Origin: Physcocola sp002396385
Lineage (GTDB): Bacteria; Bacteroidota; Bacteroidia; Bacteroidales; Paludibacteraceae
Reading direction: 5' to 3'
DNA length: 38,594 nt
Assembly: GCA_946535435.1 (NCBI GenBank)
Contig: CAMNDM010000036.1
Location: 1-38,594, forward strand
Shown: one piece after another, positions 26,277 to 33,338 of the stretch
How the letters are laid out: every line of letters starts with the position of its first letter
Numbering within the stretch: the first letter of the stretch is position 1
Program-made: the position numbers and the translations under genes
The notes under the pieces: model-generated
Seen by the model: the letters and a program-made list of their open reading frames with translations, nothing else
Databases searched by the model: none
What the model was told of the DNA's origin: nothing

Positions 26277-27226
26277 TTATCGATAAAATTCTTAATAACA
26301 GGTCTACGGCTTTTTCTTTCGAGGTCTCTCCTCCTATTAAGGGAAACAGCCTCGATTCTTTGTTCTCTACTATTGACCGCTTGCGTGAGTTCGATCCGAA
26401 ATACGTGAATATCACTACTCACCGTAGCGAACTGGTCTATAAGAATACCGATAATGGTTTGTTCCAAGCGGCTACTTTGCGAAGGCGCCCGGGTACTGTT
26501 GCCATTGCTGCCGCCATTAAGCACAAATACAACATCGATGTTGTCCCTCATATCTTATGTAGCGGATTCAGCCGTGAAGAGACGGAATATGTGCTCATTG
26601 ACCTCAATTTCCTCGATATTCACGATTTGCTCGTCTTGCGTGGTGATAAGGCCCCTCAAGACAAACGCTTTACCCCTGTGAAAGACGGGTATTCGCACGC
26701 TACTGAATTACAGGAGCAGATCAATAAGTTCAACGAGGGAATCTTTTGCGACGGTTCCTCTATTTCCGACAAGCCGGTTGTCCCTTTCTCTTATGGTGTG
26801 GCCGGTTATCCAGAAAAACATGAGGAAGCCCTCAATTTCGACATCGACCTCAAATACTTGAAGCAAAAGGTCGACAATGGGGCTTCGTATGTGGTTACTC
26901 AGATGTTTTTCGATAACCGGAAGTATTTCGATTTTGTCGATAAGTGCCGTGCGGTGGGTATTAATGTACCTATCATTCCGGGTATTAAGCCTGTTAAAAG
27001 GCTTGCACAGCTCCCGGTTCTTGCTAAAACTTTCAGGGTCGACATACCGTCCGATTTTGTGGTTGAACTGGATAAATGCAAGACGGAAGCTGAACAGGAG
27101 CAATGTGGGGTCGAGTGGTGTTCTATGCAGGTGAAAGACCTTATCGCACACAATGTTCCAAGCATTCATTTCTATGCTATCAATGCTTCTAACAGTGTAG
27201 CGGCTGTTGCTAAGAATTGTTATTAA
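26273..27226 (+). CDS. metF: 5,10-methylenetetrahydrofolate reductase MetF
   Basis: A 317-residue FAD enzyme that reduces methylene-THF to methyl-THF for methionine synthesis. The N-terminal TAFSFEVSPPIKGNSLDSLF contains the conserved FE(V/F)xPP motif with the catalytic Glu. VPHILCSGFSREE, HDLLVLRGDKAP and the C-terminal FIMP-like block VVTQMFFDNRKYFDFVD are family motifs. Its ATG overlaps the preceding stop (ATGA at 26273-26276), a sign of translational coupling. Length is normal for the bacterial single-domain form. Confidence 0.96.
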   Translation: MIIDKILNNRSTAFSFEVSPPIKGNSLDSLFSTIDRLREFDPKYVNITTHRSELVYKNTDNGLFQAATLRRRPGTVAIAAAIKHKYNIDVVPHILCSGFSREETEYVLIDLNFLDIHDLLVLRGDKAPQDKRFTPVKDGYSHATELQEQINKFNEGIFCDGSSISDKPVVPFSYGVAGYPEKHEEALNFDIDLKYLKQKVDNGASYVVTQMFFDNRKYFDFVDKCRAVGINVPIIPGIKPVKRLAQLPVLAKTFRVDIPSDFVVELDKCKTEAEQEQCGVEWCSMQVKDLIAHNVPSIHFYAINASNSVAAVAKNCY

Positions 27227-27227
27227 A

Positions 27228-27500
27228 ATGGGGATTTTTCTTCTTTTTATACTTTTTTTGCTTGTTATACCCCTGCTGATGGTGGGGTCTGCCTTGCTGA
27301 GGCTGGTCTTCGGTGTTAGGACTGCGTTTAAACCAAAGTCTGAACACTATTTCAACAATTCGGCCTCTGGTGCCGGTTCTGACGCAAACTTCAGCTCGAG
27401 TGGTGTTGTCGGACACAGCGAACTGGGGCGTAAAAGGCTGGGTATTTTAAAAAACAGGGCTACCGATGTGCATTTTGACATCGTTGAGGAAAACTCCTAA
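27228..27500 (+). CDS. DUF4834 family small membrane-anchored protein
   Basis: A 90-residue protein. Residues 3-25 form one membrane helix (FLLFILFLLVIPLLMVGSAL), followed by a polar, serine/glycine-rich cytoplasmic tail that ends KNRATDVHFDIVEEN. This layout matches DUF4834, a Bacteroidetes family of unknown role. The ATG at 27228 is 1 base after the metF stop; an upstream TTG in frame at 27207 would overlap metF and is not preferred. It is the last gene of the run that begins with the cellulase. Confidence 0.75.
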   Translation: MGIFLLFILFLLVIPLLMVGSALLRLVFGVRTAFKPKSEHYFNNSASGAGSDANFSSSGVVGHSELGRKRLGILKNRATDVHFDIVEENS

Positions 27501-27513
27501 AACAAATCTTTAT

Positions 27514-27521
27514 TAATTTTG
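27514..27521 (+). promoter_or_regulatory. -7 promoter box for gpmI
   Basis: TAATTTTG is a full TAnnTTTG match 36 bases ahead of the gpmI ATG. No convincing -33 element is seen. Confidence 0.5.
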
Positions 27522-27557
27522 CATTTAAATACGATATAAAATAATTTAACTAGTATT

Positions 27558-29093
27558 ATGAGCAAGGCTTTATTAATGATTCTCGATGGTTGGGGAATCG
27601 GTAACAAGGGTAAGGGCGATGTGATCTATAACACGCCTACTCCGTTCATGGATTATCTGAACGCCAATTATCCGAATTCAAAGTTGCAGGCTTCTGGCGA
27701 AAACGTCGGTCTGCCTGACGGACAGATGGGTAACTCTGAGGTCGGACACTTGAATATTGGTGCCGGACGTATCGTTTATCAAGACCTTGTTAAAATTAAC
27801 CGCGCTTGTGCCGATGGTAGCATCGCCAAGAACCCTGGTATCGTCTCTGCTTTCACTTATGCTAAACAGAATGGTAAGAATGTGCACCTTATGGGCTTGA
27901 CCTCTACGGGTGGCGTGCACTCTTCGCTTAACCATGTCTTCACTTTGTGCGATGTGGCTAAACAATATGGCGTCGACAACACTTTCATCCATTGCTTTAT
28001 GGACGGCCGCGATACCGACCCTAAGAGTGGTAAGGGCTTTGTTCAGCAGTTGATTGACCATACGGCTAAGAGCGCTGGTCATGTGGCTACTGTTATCGGT
28101 CGCTATTACGCTATGGACCGTGATAAGAACTGGGACCGTATTAAGAAGGGATACGATTTGTTGGTGAACGGTATCGGTGAAAAGGTCGATAACCTGGCTG
28201 ACGCTATCCAGGCCAACTACGACAAGTCTAACGACTCTCAAAACCTCACCGACGAGTTTATGCCTGCTCTGCTCGACAAGAATGTTGACGGACGCATTAA
28301 GGAGGGTGATGTGGTTATTTTCTTCAACTATCGTAACGACCGTGCTAAGGAAATGACTACTGTCCTCTCTCAGACCGATATGCCTGAGGCTGGAATGTCT
28401 ACCATTAAGGGCATCAAGTTCTATTGTATGACTCCTTACGATCCTTCTTTCAAGAATGTTGACATCCTCTTCCCTAAGGAAAATGTTTCAAACACACTTG
28501 GTGAATATCTTTCTAGCAAGGGCTTGAAGCAGTTACACACTGCCGAAACCGAAAAGTATGCGCACGTTACCTTCTTCTTTAACGGTGGCCGTGAGGCTCC
28601 TTACGAGGGTGAAGAGCGTGTTTTGGTTGCTTCTCCTAAGGTCGCTACCTACGACTTGAAGCCTGAAATGAGCGCTTACGAGGTAAAAGATAAGTTGGTT
28701 GAATCTATTAAGAGCAACAAGTTCGACTTTATTGTGGTGAACTTCGCTAACGGCGACATGGTGGGTCACACGGGTGTCTACGAGGCTATCGAGAAGGCTG
28801 TTGTCGCTATCGATGCTTGTGTTAAAGACGTTATTACTGCTGCTTTGGCGAATGGTTACGAGTCTGTCATCATTGCTGACCACGGTAATGCCGATAACGC
28901 AATTAACCCTGATGGCACTCCTAATACTGCCCACTCTTTGAACCCTGTTCCGTTCATCTATGTATGCGACGACAAGAACAAGTCTGCTAAGGTTTCCGAT
29001 GGTGTCCTTGCCGACGTGGCTCCTTCTATCCTCCACATCATGGGCTTGGAACAGCCTGCCGATATGACTGGTAAGAACCTGATTAAGAACTAA
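27558..29093 (+). CDS. gpmI: 2,3-bisphosphoglycerate-independent phosphoglycerate mutase
   Basis: A 511-residue alkaline-phosphatase-superfamily enzyme of glycolysis. The N-terminal LMILDGWGIG carries the first metal Asp (D10). The catalytic Ser60 lies in DGQMGNSEVGHLNIGAGR. The remaining metal ligands appear in NFANGDMVGHTGVYEA and IIADHGNADN. The length matches the family. It has its own promoter box and a strong terminator. Codon use is as regular as in rpsA, fitting high expression. Confidence 0.97.
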   Translation: MSKALLMILDGWGIGNKGKGDVIYNTPTPFMDYLNANYPNSKLQASGENVGLPDGQMGNSEVGHLNIGAGRIVYQDLVKINRACADGSIAKNPGIVSAFTYAKQNGKNVHLMGLTSTGGVHSSLNHVFTLCDVAKQYGVDNTFIHCFMDGRDTDPKSGKGFVQQLIDHTAKSAGHVATVIGRYYAMDRDKNWDRIKKGYDLLVNGIGEKVDNLADAIQANYDKSNDSQNLTDEFMPALLDKNVDGRIKEGDVVIFFNYRNDRAKEMTTVLSQTDMPEAGMSTIKGIKFYCMTPYDPSFKNVDILFPKENVSNTLGEYLSSKGLKQLHTAETEKYAHVTFFFNGGREAPYEGEERVLVASPKVATYDLKPEMSAYEVKDKLVESIKSNKFDFIVVNFANGDMVGHTGVYEAIEKAVVAIDACVKDVITAALANGYESVIIADHGNADNAINPDGTPNTAHSLNPVPFIYVCDDKNKSAKVSDGVLADVAPSILHIMGLEQPADMTGKNLIKN

Positions 29094-29111
29094 TCTCCTT
29101 TTTATAGGAAG

Positions 29112-29144
29112 AAGGGCGGTCTTTTTAGGCCGCCCTTTCCTTTT
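29112..29144 (+). terminator. Rho-independent terminator of gpmI
   Basis: An 8-bp perfect stem, AAGGGCGG at 29112-29119 with CCGCCCTT at 29130-29137, is followed by TCCTTTT. Confidence 0.82.
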
Positions 29145-29162
29145 ATTAATTCCAACTGTTAA

Positions 29163-29369
29163 ATGACTATTGAAGAGTGCATTGTTGTCGTCCTTGCACA
29201 AGCAAACCGTGGACTGACTACCGAACAAATTGCCGATACCATTAACCGTAAACGCATGCATATTCGCGCAGACGGTAAGCCTGTCTCTGGCCGTCAGGTC
29301 TATGCTGTGGTCTGCCGGAACCCCGCTATGTTTATCAAAGAGGGGGGACGCATTATGTTGATGATTTGA
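29163..29369 (+). CDS. Small winged-helix-like protein (HARE-HTH style)
   Basis: A 68-residue protein: an N-terminal helix (MTIEECIVVVLAQANRG), then a helix-turn-helix pattern LTTEQIADTINRK, then a loop, helix and wing (SGRQVYAVVCRNPAMFIKEG). This order resembles short Bacteroidetes proteins related to the HARE-HTH domain, which may bind DNA. It follows the gpmI terminator by 18 bases and no promoter box is evident, so read-through could supply its transcript. The partner and target are unknown. Confidence 0.6.
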   Translation: MTIEECIVVVLAQANRGLTTEQIADTINRKRMHIRADGKPVSGRQVYAVVCRNPAMFIKEGGRIMLMI

Positions 29370-29383
29370 ATTTCGGTGTCTGA

Positions 29384-29806
29384 TTAAACGTAAAATTCTA
29401 CGGGTTCCATCTCTAGCATTTCTTCAGAGAACTCAAATTCTCCTTCTTCGTCTTCTAGTTTAATGGCGGTGATAACCACGTTCGTGTCTTCGTCTACAAA
29501 TCCGCTTAAATTTCGAATTGTCAGATTTTTTTCGTTAATCAAACTAACCAAGTCTGCGGCTGTCCAGTCGTCTGTGTATGTTTCCTCACCGTCTTCGTCG
29601 GCTGTGACTAGGAAAACACCCTTCCAACGGCAGTGGAATATGGTTGGGTCATCGTCGTCAAACATGGTCTCAAAATTTTCAGCCTCTATACCGACGCAGT
29701 TCTCGCTAGGAATATCGGTATCTTCCGCTTCCTCATTCGCAAACCAGATGTTTTGAAGTACAAAATCTTGCTTTGTTGAAATTTTTCCTGAAATATATGC
29801 TCTCAT
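29384..29806 (-). CDS. Acidic protein of unknown function
   Basis: A 140-residue soluble protein. It is rich in Asp and Glu throughout (FANEEAEDTDIPSEN, TADEDGEETYTDDW, KLEDEEGEFEFSEEM) and has no signal peptide or membrane helix. The frame stays open up to an ATG at 29836, but a full TAnnTTTG box at 29834-29841 overlaps that ATG, so I chose the ATG at 29804-29806 (MRAYISGKI). I do not recognise the family. Acidic proteins of this size can be DNA mimics or immunity-type proteins, but nothing here shows that. Confidence 0.6.
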   Translation of the reverse strand: MRAYISGKISTKQDFVLQNIWFANEEAEDTDIPSENCVGIEAENFETMFDDDDPTIFHCRWKGVFLVTADEDGEETYTDDWTAADLVSLINEKNLTIRNLSGFVDEDTNVVITAIKLEDEEGEFEFSEEMLEMEPVEFYV

Positions 29807-29833
29807 CTTTGATGTTTTTTTAATATGTTTATG

Positions 29834-29841
29834 CAAAAGTA
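29834..29841 (-). promoter_or_regulatory. -7 promoter box for the acidic-protein gene
   Basis: The minus strand reads TACTTTTG, a full TAnnTTTG match, 27 bases ahead of the chosen ATG at 29806. Its position makes the longer start at 29836 unlikely. Confidence 0.5.
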
Positions 29842-29877
29842 TATCATATTTATCTGCTTGTAAAGAGCAATTCAGCC

Positions 29878-30054
29878 TTAAAAGTAGGCAATAATGCCTT
29901 TTGTGCTCGTTTTTGAACTGGTTGCTGGTGTATCCTCTATTGAGTCACTGCCGCATATGTAGTTGCCGTCTCTGCCTCTGCTGCTATCAACATGGTGAGA
30001 TGTTTCTACGCTTCTGGAATCAATCAGATCTGAATATGGACTTTTCCCACTTTT
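29878..30054 (-). pseudogene. Possible decayed C-terminal coding remnant
   Basis: The minus strand is open for about 58 codons between a TAA at 30055-30057 and a TAA at 29878-29880, with no ATG. The reading is serine-rich (SRSVETSHHV, DSSRGRDGNYICGSDSIEDT) and ends KGIIAYF. It could be the tail of a gene whose front was lost, or chance. I do not recognise it. Confidence 0.25.
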
Positions 30055-30083
30055 TTAATCACTGTTTATAGTTTTATGTAAAT

Positions 30084-30608
30084 ATGAATATTTTCCGTTG
30101 TGTCTCTGTTATTATATCTGCATTGTTCCTAACTGTTGCCAGTTTAACCGATTTAGGAATAGTTGTAGTATTTGCAGCCTTCTTATGTGGACCATTCTTT
30201 CTTACAGCCTTTTTTTCTTTGTTTTGGTCTGCTATATCATGGTTTACAAAAGAAAAAGAACACCAGTGTATAAAGGTCGCCAATCGCATTATGGTTGCTT
30301 GTTTGGTGGTTTGTATGGCCTATTCTGTCGGCTGGCAACTCTATAAGAAATGGAATTACCATATTGTAGCTTCTTATTTTGAGAGGGACGGCCCACACAG
30401 TGGTTACACATATATTGTTTTTACGAAAGACGGACGTGTCTTGTCGGGTACTACAGTTTCTCCCGATAAAGTTTTTTCTCCGTTGTATAAAGGCACGTAC
30501 ATACAAAAAGGAGATACCATATATCATGATAATAGGAAATTCGTAGTTGACAGTAAGAATGCGACTCTTACTGATATAGAGAAAAGTATGACGTACGTTA
30601 TTGAATGA
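30084..30608 (+). CDS. Small integral membrane protein of unknown function
   Basis: A 174-residue protein. There are two or three membrane helices in the first half: about 4-21, 24-52 (a long hydrophobic stretch LGIVVVFAAFLCGPFFLTAF) and 66-84 (VANRIMVACLVVCMAYSVGW). A soluble beta-rich tail covers about 95-174 (YTYIVFTKDGRVLSGTTVSP, then YHDNRKFVVDSKN). I do not recognise a family. A near-match promoter box TAGTTTTA lies at 30069-30076. A strong terminator follows, then the distal end of the CRISPR array. Nothing ties it to CRISPR function except position. Confidence 0.6.
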   Translation: MNIFRCVSVIISALFLTVASLTDLGIVVVFAAFLCGPFFLTAFFSLFWSAISWFTKEKEHQCIKVANRIMVACLVVCMAYSVGWQLYKKWNYHIVASYFERDGPHSGYTYIVFTKDGRVLSGTTVSPDKVFSPLYKGTYIQKGDTIYHDNRKFVVDSKNATLTDIEKSMTYVIE

Positions 30609-30636
30609 CTATAATGCTTTGGTGGTGTAAATAGAT

Positions 30637-30669
30637 AACGGCTGGTGTTTATTTACCAGCCGTTTTTTT
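30637..30669 (+). terminator. Rho-independent terminator after the small membrane protein gene
   Basis: A 10-bp perfect stem, AACGGCTGGT at 30637-30646 with ACCAGCCGTT at 30655-30664, is followed by a T run. It stops plus-strand transcription 25 bases before the CRISPR array, guarding the array from antisense read-through. Confidence 0.88.
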
Positions 30670-30795
30670 CTTGTGTACAGGAGAAGAATAGAAGGTTGTG
30701 AACTTGCGTTATCCTACATCAAACCACAACGTGAAGCCCATAGGCATTTTAACTTTAAAGTTGTGAACTTGCGTTATCCTACATCAAACCACAAC

Positions 30796-31022
30796 CGGTC
30801 ATAATGTGTTCTCAAAAATCGGATAGTTGTGAACATGCGTTATCCTACATCAAACCACAACCAGAAGGATTTGTGTAATTGAAGCACCAGTGTTGTGAAC
30901 ATGCGTTATCCTACATCAAACCACAACTTATTCTTTAGCATTAATTCAATCATTTCTGTTGTGAACTTGTGTTATCCTACATCAAACCACAACTTGTATC
31001 GCTCGTACAATATCATTGCACG
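30796..31022 (-). repeat. Duplicated array block 1 (spacers A-B-C-D)
   Basis: Spacers at 30796-30825 (A), 30862-30891 (B), 30928-30957 (C) and 30994-31022 (D). The repeats between them carry the GAACATG (two) and TTGTGTT (one) variants, which recur with the same spacers in the other blocks. Confidence 0.9.
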
Positions 31023-31058
31023 GTTGTGAACTTGCGTTATCCTATATCAAACCACAAC

Positions 31059-31484
31059 CGGTCATAATGTGTTCTCAAAAATCGGATAGTTGTGAACATG
31101 CGTTATCCTACATCAAACCACAACTTATTCTTTAGCATTAATTCAATCATTTCTGTTGTGAACTTGTGTTATCCTACATCAAACCACAACTTGTATCGCT
31201 CGTACAATATCATTGCACGGTTGTGAACTTGCGTTATCCTACATCAAACCACAACTCTATCTGTCAAATTGGGATTCGAATAGAATGTTGTGAACTTGCG
31301 TTATCCTACATCAAACCACAACCCCGGCTTCCACTGTACGTATCAGAACCTCGTTGTGAACTTGCGTTATCCTACATCAAACCACAACCTGTCGGAGTGT
31401 AACGCGTTCTTTGCGGGTGTTGTGAACTTGCGTTATCCTACATCAAACCACAACGTATCAGAACGGTCGGCCAATTTCGTTTCG
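31059..31484 (-). repeat. Duplicated array block 2 (spacers A-C-D-E-F-G-H)
   Basis: Spacers at 31059-31088 (A), 31125-31154 (C), 31191-31219 (D), 31256-31286 (E), 31323-31352 (F), 31389-31418 (G) and 31455-31484 (H). B is missing, yet the repeat after A keeps the GAACATG variant and the C-D repeat keeps TTGTGTT. Confidence 0.9.
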
Positions 31485-31520
31485 GTTGTGAACTTGCGTT
31501 ATCCTACATCAAACCACAAC

Positions 31521-31749
31521 CGGTCATAATGTGTTCTCAAAAATCGGATAGTTGTGAACATGCGTTATCCTACATCAAACCACAACCAGAAGGATTTGTG
31601 TAATTGAAGCACCAGTGTTGTGAACATGCGTTATCCTACATCAAACCACAACTCTATCTGTCAAATTGGGATTCGAATAGAATGTTGTGAACTTGCGTTA
31701 TCCTACATCAAACCACAACCCCGGCTTCCACTGTACGTATCAGAACCTC
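31521..31749 (-). repeat. Duplicated array block 3 (spacers A-B-E-F)
   Basis: Spacers at 31521-31550 (A), 31587-31616 (B), 31653-31683 (E) and 31720-31749 (F). C and D are missing between B and E. Both repeats following A and B keep the GAACATG variant. Confidence 0.9.
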
Positions 31750-31982
31750 GTTGTGAACTTGCGTTATCCTACATCAAACCACAACAACCAATAGTTCTTA
31801 TTGTCATACATAAGGTTGTGAACTTGCGTTATCCTACATCAAACCACAACCTATACCACCTATTCTCATCGTAATGAAAAGTTGTGAACTTGCGTTATCC
31901 TACATCAAACCACAACTTGTTGTTTTACTTCTTTCTGGAGTAACCGGTTGTGAACTTGCGTTATCCTACATCAAACCACAAC

Positions 31983-32105
31983 CTTAGTTATATAAATTAA
32001 TGGTATATAATGAAATACCTCTATAATTTGAATGAGAAATCTGAGCTCTTTTAACTAAGGAAGTCTTAAATGATGAGGATTTTTTATTTCTTATACGCAA
32101 AAATA
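31983..32105 (-). promoter_or_regulatory. CRISPR leader with promoter box
   Basis: An AT-rich 123-base stretch between the cas2 stop and the first (leader-proximal) repeat. On the minus strand a full TAnnTTTG match, TATTTTTG, lies at 32098-32105, directly after the cas2 stop codon, so pre-crRNA transcription could start near 32090. It holds no open reading frame of note. Confidence 0.65.
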
Positions 32106-32444
32106 CTAATAAAATTCAATTAAAGATGGTGTTCGGTCTTCTTTAACAACCTGATGGTTCCAATAATTTCTAATATCCGAGAATTGTTTGTCTGTAATGG
32201 AACTCATACAGACGTAGCCTTCTTCGGGTATTAGTGCCTCTACTTTGCGCATATGCATATCGAGGTTTTCCCTTGACACACAATGACGGATATAGACAGA
32301 GTACTGCATCATCTGGAATCCGTCCTTTTCGAGCATATTCCTGAATCTTGCGGCGTCGTGTCGTTCTTTCTTTGTATTCGTTGGTAAATCGAAAAATACA
32401 AATAACCACATAATCCGGTAAGCGTTAATCCTTTCGAATGGCAT
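32106..32444 (-). CDS. cas2: CRISPR-associated endonuclease Cas2
   Basis: 112 residues from the ATG at 32442-32444 (MPFERINAYRIMWLFVFFDL). The ferredoxin-like fold starts with the metal-site strand FVFFDLPT, whose Asp is conserved, and continues with GFQMMQYSVYIRHCVSRENL, typical of type II Cas2. With Cas1 it forms the complex that inserts new spacers at the leader end. An ATG at 32468 would overlap cas1 by 23 bases and adds eight residues not typical of the family, so I prefer the later start, which leaves a 1-base gap after cas1. Confidence 0.93.
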   Translation of the reverse strand: MPFERINAYRIMWLFVFFDLPTNTKKERHDAARFRNMLEKDGFQMMQYSVYIRHCVSRENLDMHMRKVEALIPEEGYVCMSSITDKQFSDIRNYWNHQVVKEDRTPSLIEFY

Positions 32445-32445
32445 T

Positions 32446-33333
32446 TTACATAAAATATGGTAACACAAGTTTTTTCTGTTCGCCGTAATAACACCTGGTG
32501 AGAGATGCTGCTGCGTAGGTCAATGCGAGGCTTAAAGGTCGTGTCATCTTATCGGCCATTGTATCGGCATATAACACTTTTGCAAACTCGGCCTTCACGT
32601 CTTTTGTTAGCTCTGTCATGCCATTAGCATAAAGCCGGAATGCAACCTCGTCGACGTAGGGTCTGAATGGTTCCATCAAATCGTCGGCGAGAGGGTAGGA
32701 ATTGTAGCGGTTATGATGGAACAGCCCAAACACAGGAAGTAGCCCCGACCCGACTATTGCCCTTGCTGTTGCTGAACGTAGTAGGCTGTAGCCGTAATTG
32801 AGCAGGTTGTTTGGTGCGATACCGTAACGGTCTCTATAGAACTCGTCGCCAAACAGCATGCTCCAGTATATTTTGGCAGCTACGCCTTCACGGTTATCTG
32901 TATCACCACTTTTGACGTCTTTGCTACAATAGAGGACCCGTTGCCCTTCTAATCCTAACTTTTCAAGCAGAAGAGCTTGATTCCTAATCTTTGACTCTAT
33001 TATCTGTTTCCAAAGATTCTTTTTTAGTGGCTCGCTAACTTGTATCTGTCTCTGGTACGACTCGCCTTGCGTACTGTTGGCGTCCAAGTTTAAAAGCATT
33101 GACTTTGGCATACCATGGTTGTTGCAAAACGTGACGGATACATTATACTCTGTGAGGGCATTCAGTAAGGGGATGCTGATATAGGTCTGTGGGTTCTCGA
33201 TGACAAGAAAACCTACATCTTCGATTGGTACCTTGTTCACTAGTTCGGCATCTTCCTTCGATTGGATAACCATCTGGTTGTCATTTAACCGCAATGAGTT
33301 GGGTGAACTTATGAAGATGGTTCTTTTCAGCAT
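32446..33333 (-). CDS. cas1: CRISPR-associated integrase Cas1 (type II)
   Basis: A 295-residue protein. The N-terminal beta domain begins MLKRTIFISSPNSLRLNDNQ. The helical domain holds the metal-binding Glu in DNREGVAAKIYW (about 147-158), the His in GLFHHNRYN (about 203-211) and the Asp/Glu of LADDLMEPFRPYVD (about 214-227). The set is complete, so it should be active as the spacer integrase with Cas2. It starts 5 bases after the cas9 stop, giving the compact cas9-cas1-cas2 order of type II-C systems, which lack csn2 or cas4. Confidence 0.96.
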   Translation of the reverse strand: MLKRTIFISSPNSLRLNDNQMVIQSKEDAELVNKVPIEDVGFLVIENPQTYISIPLLNALTEYNVSVTFCNNHGMPKSMLLNLDANSTQGESYQRQIQVSEPLKKNLWKQIIESKIRNQALLLEKLGLEGQRVLYCSKDVKSGDTDNREGVAAKIYWSMLFGDEFYRDRYGIAPNNLLNYGYSLLRSATARAIVGSGLLPVFGLFHHNRYNSYPLADDLMEPFRPYVDEVAFRLYANGMTELTKDVKAEFAKVLYADTMADKMTRPLSLALTYAAASLTRCYYGEQKKLVLPYFM

Positions 33334-33338
33334 CTATA

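Larger units (their letters stand above)
30695..31982 (-). CRISPR. Type II-C CRISPR array: 20 repeats, 19 spacers (12 distinct)
   Basis: Repeats are 36 bases; on the plus strand they begin GTTGTGAACTTGCG and end CAAACCACAAC. Spacers are 29-31 bases. Pairing with the tracrRNA shows that crRNAs come from the minus strand, so the leader end is at 31982 and the oldest repeat at 30695. Repeats starting at 30826, 30892, 31089, 31551 and 31617 have T to A (GAACATG). Those at 30958 and 31155 have C to T (TTGTGTT). The one at 31023 has CCTATATC. All repeats nearest the leader are canonical. With spacers lettered from the distal end, the order is 1-A-B-C-D-A-C-D-E-F-G-H-A-B-E-F-17-18-19, so six spacers are repeated. 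Confidence 0.98.

Noticed and set aside
31166..31874. Three plus-strand open frames across the array (repeating RYPTSNHN or ALSYIKPQ)
   Set aside because: They are translations of CRISPR repeats and spacers; the repeat length of 36 is divisible by three, which keeps frames open.
32445..32468. Extension of cas2 to the ATG at 32468
   Set aside because: It would overlap cas1 by 23 bases and add residues not typical of Cas2; the ATG at 32444 gives a clean start MPFERINAYRI.
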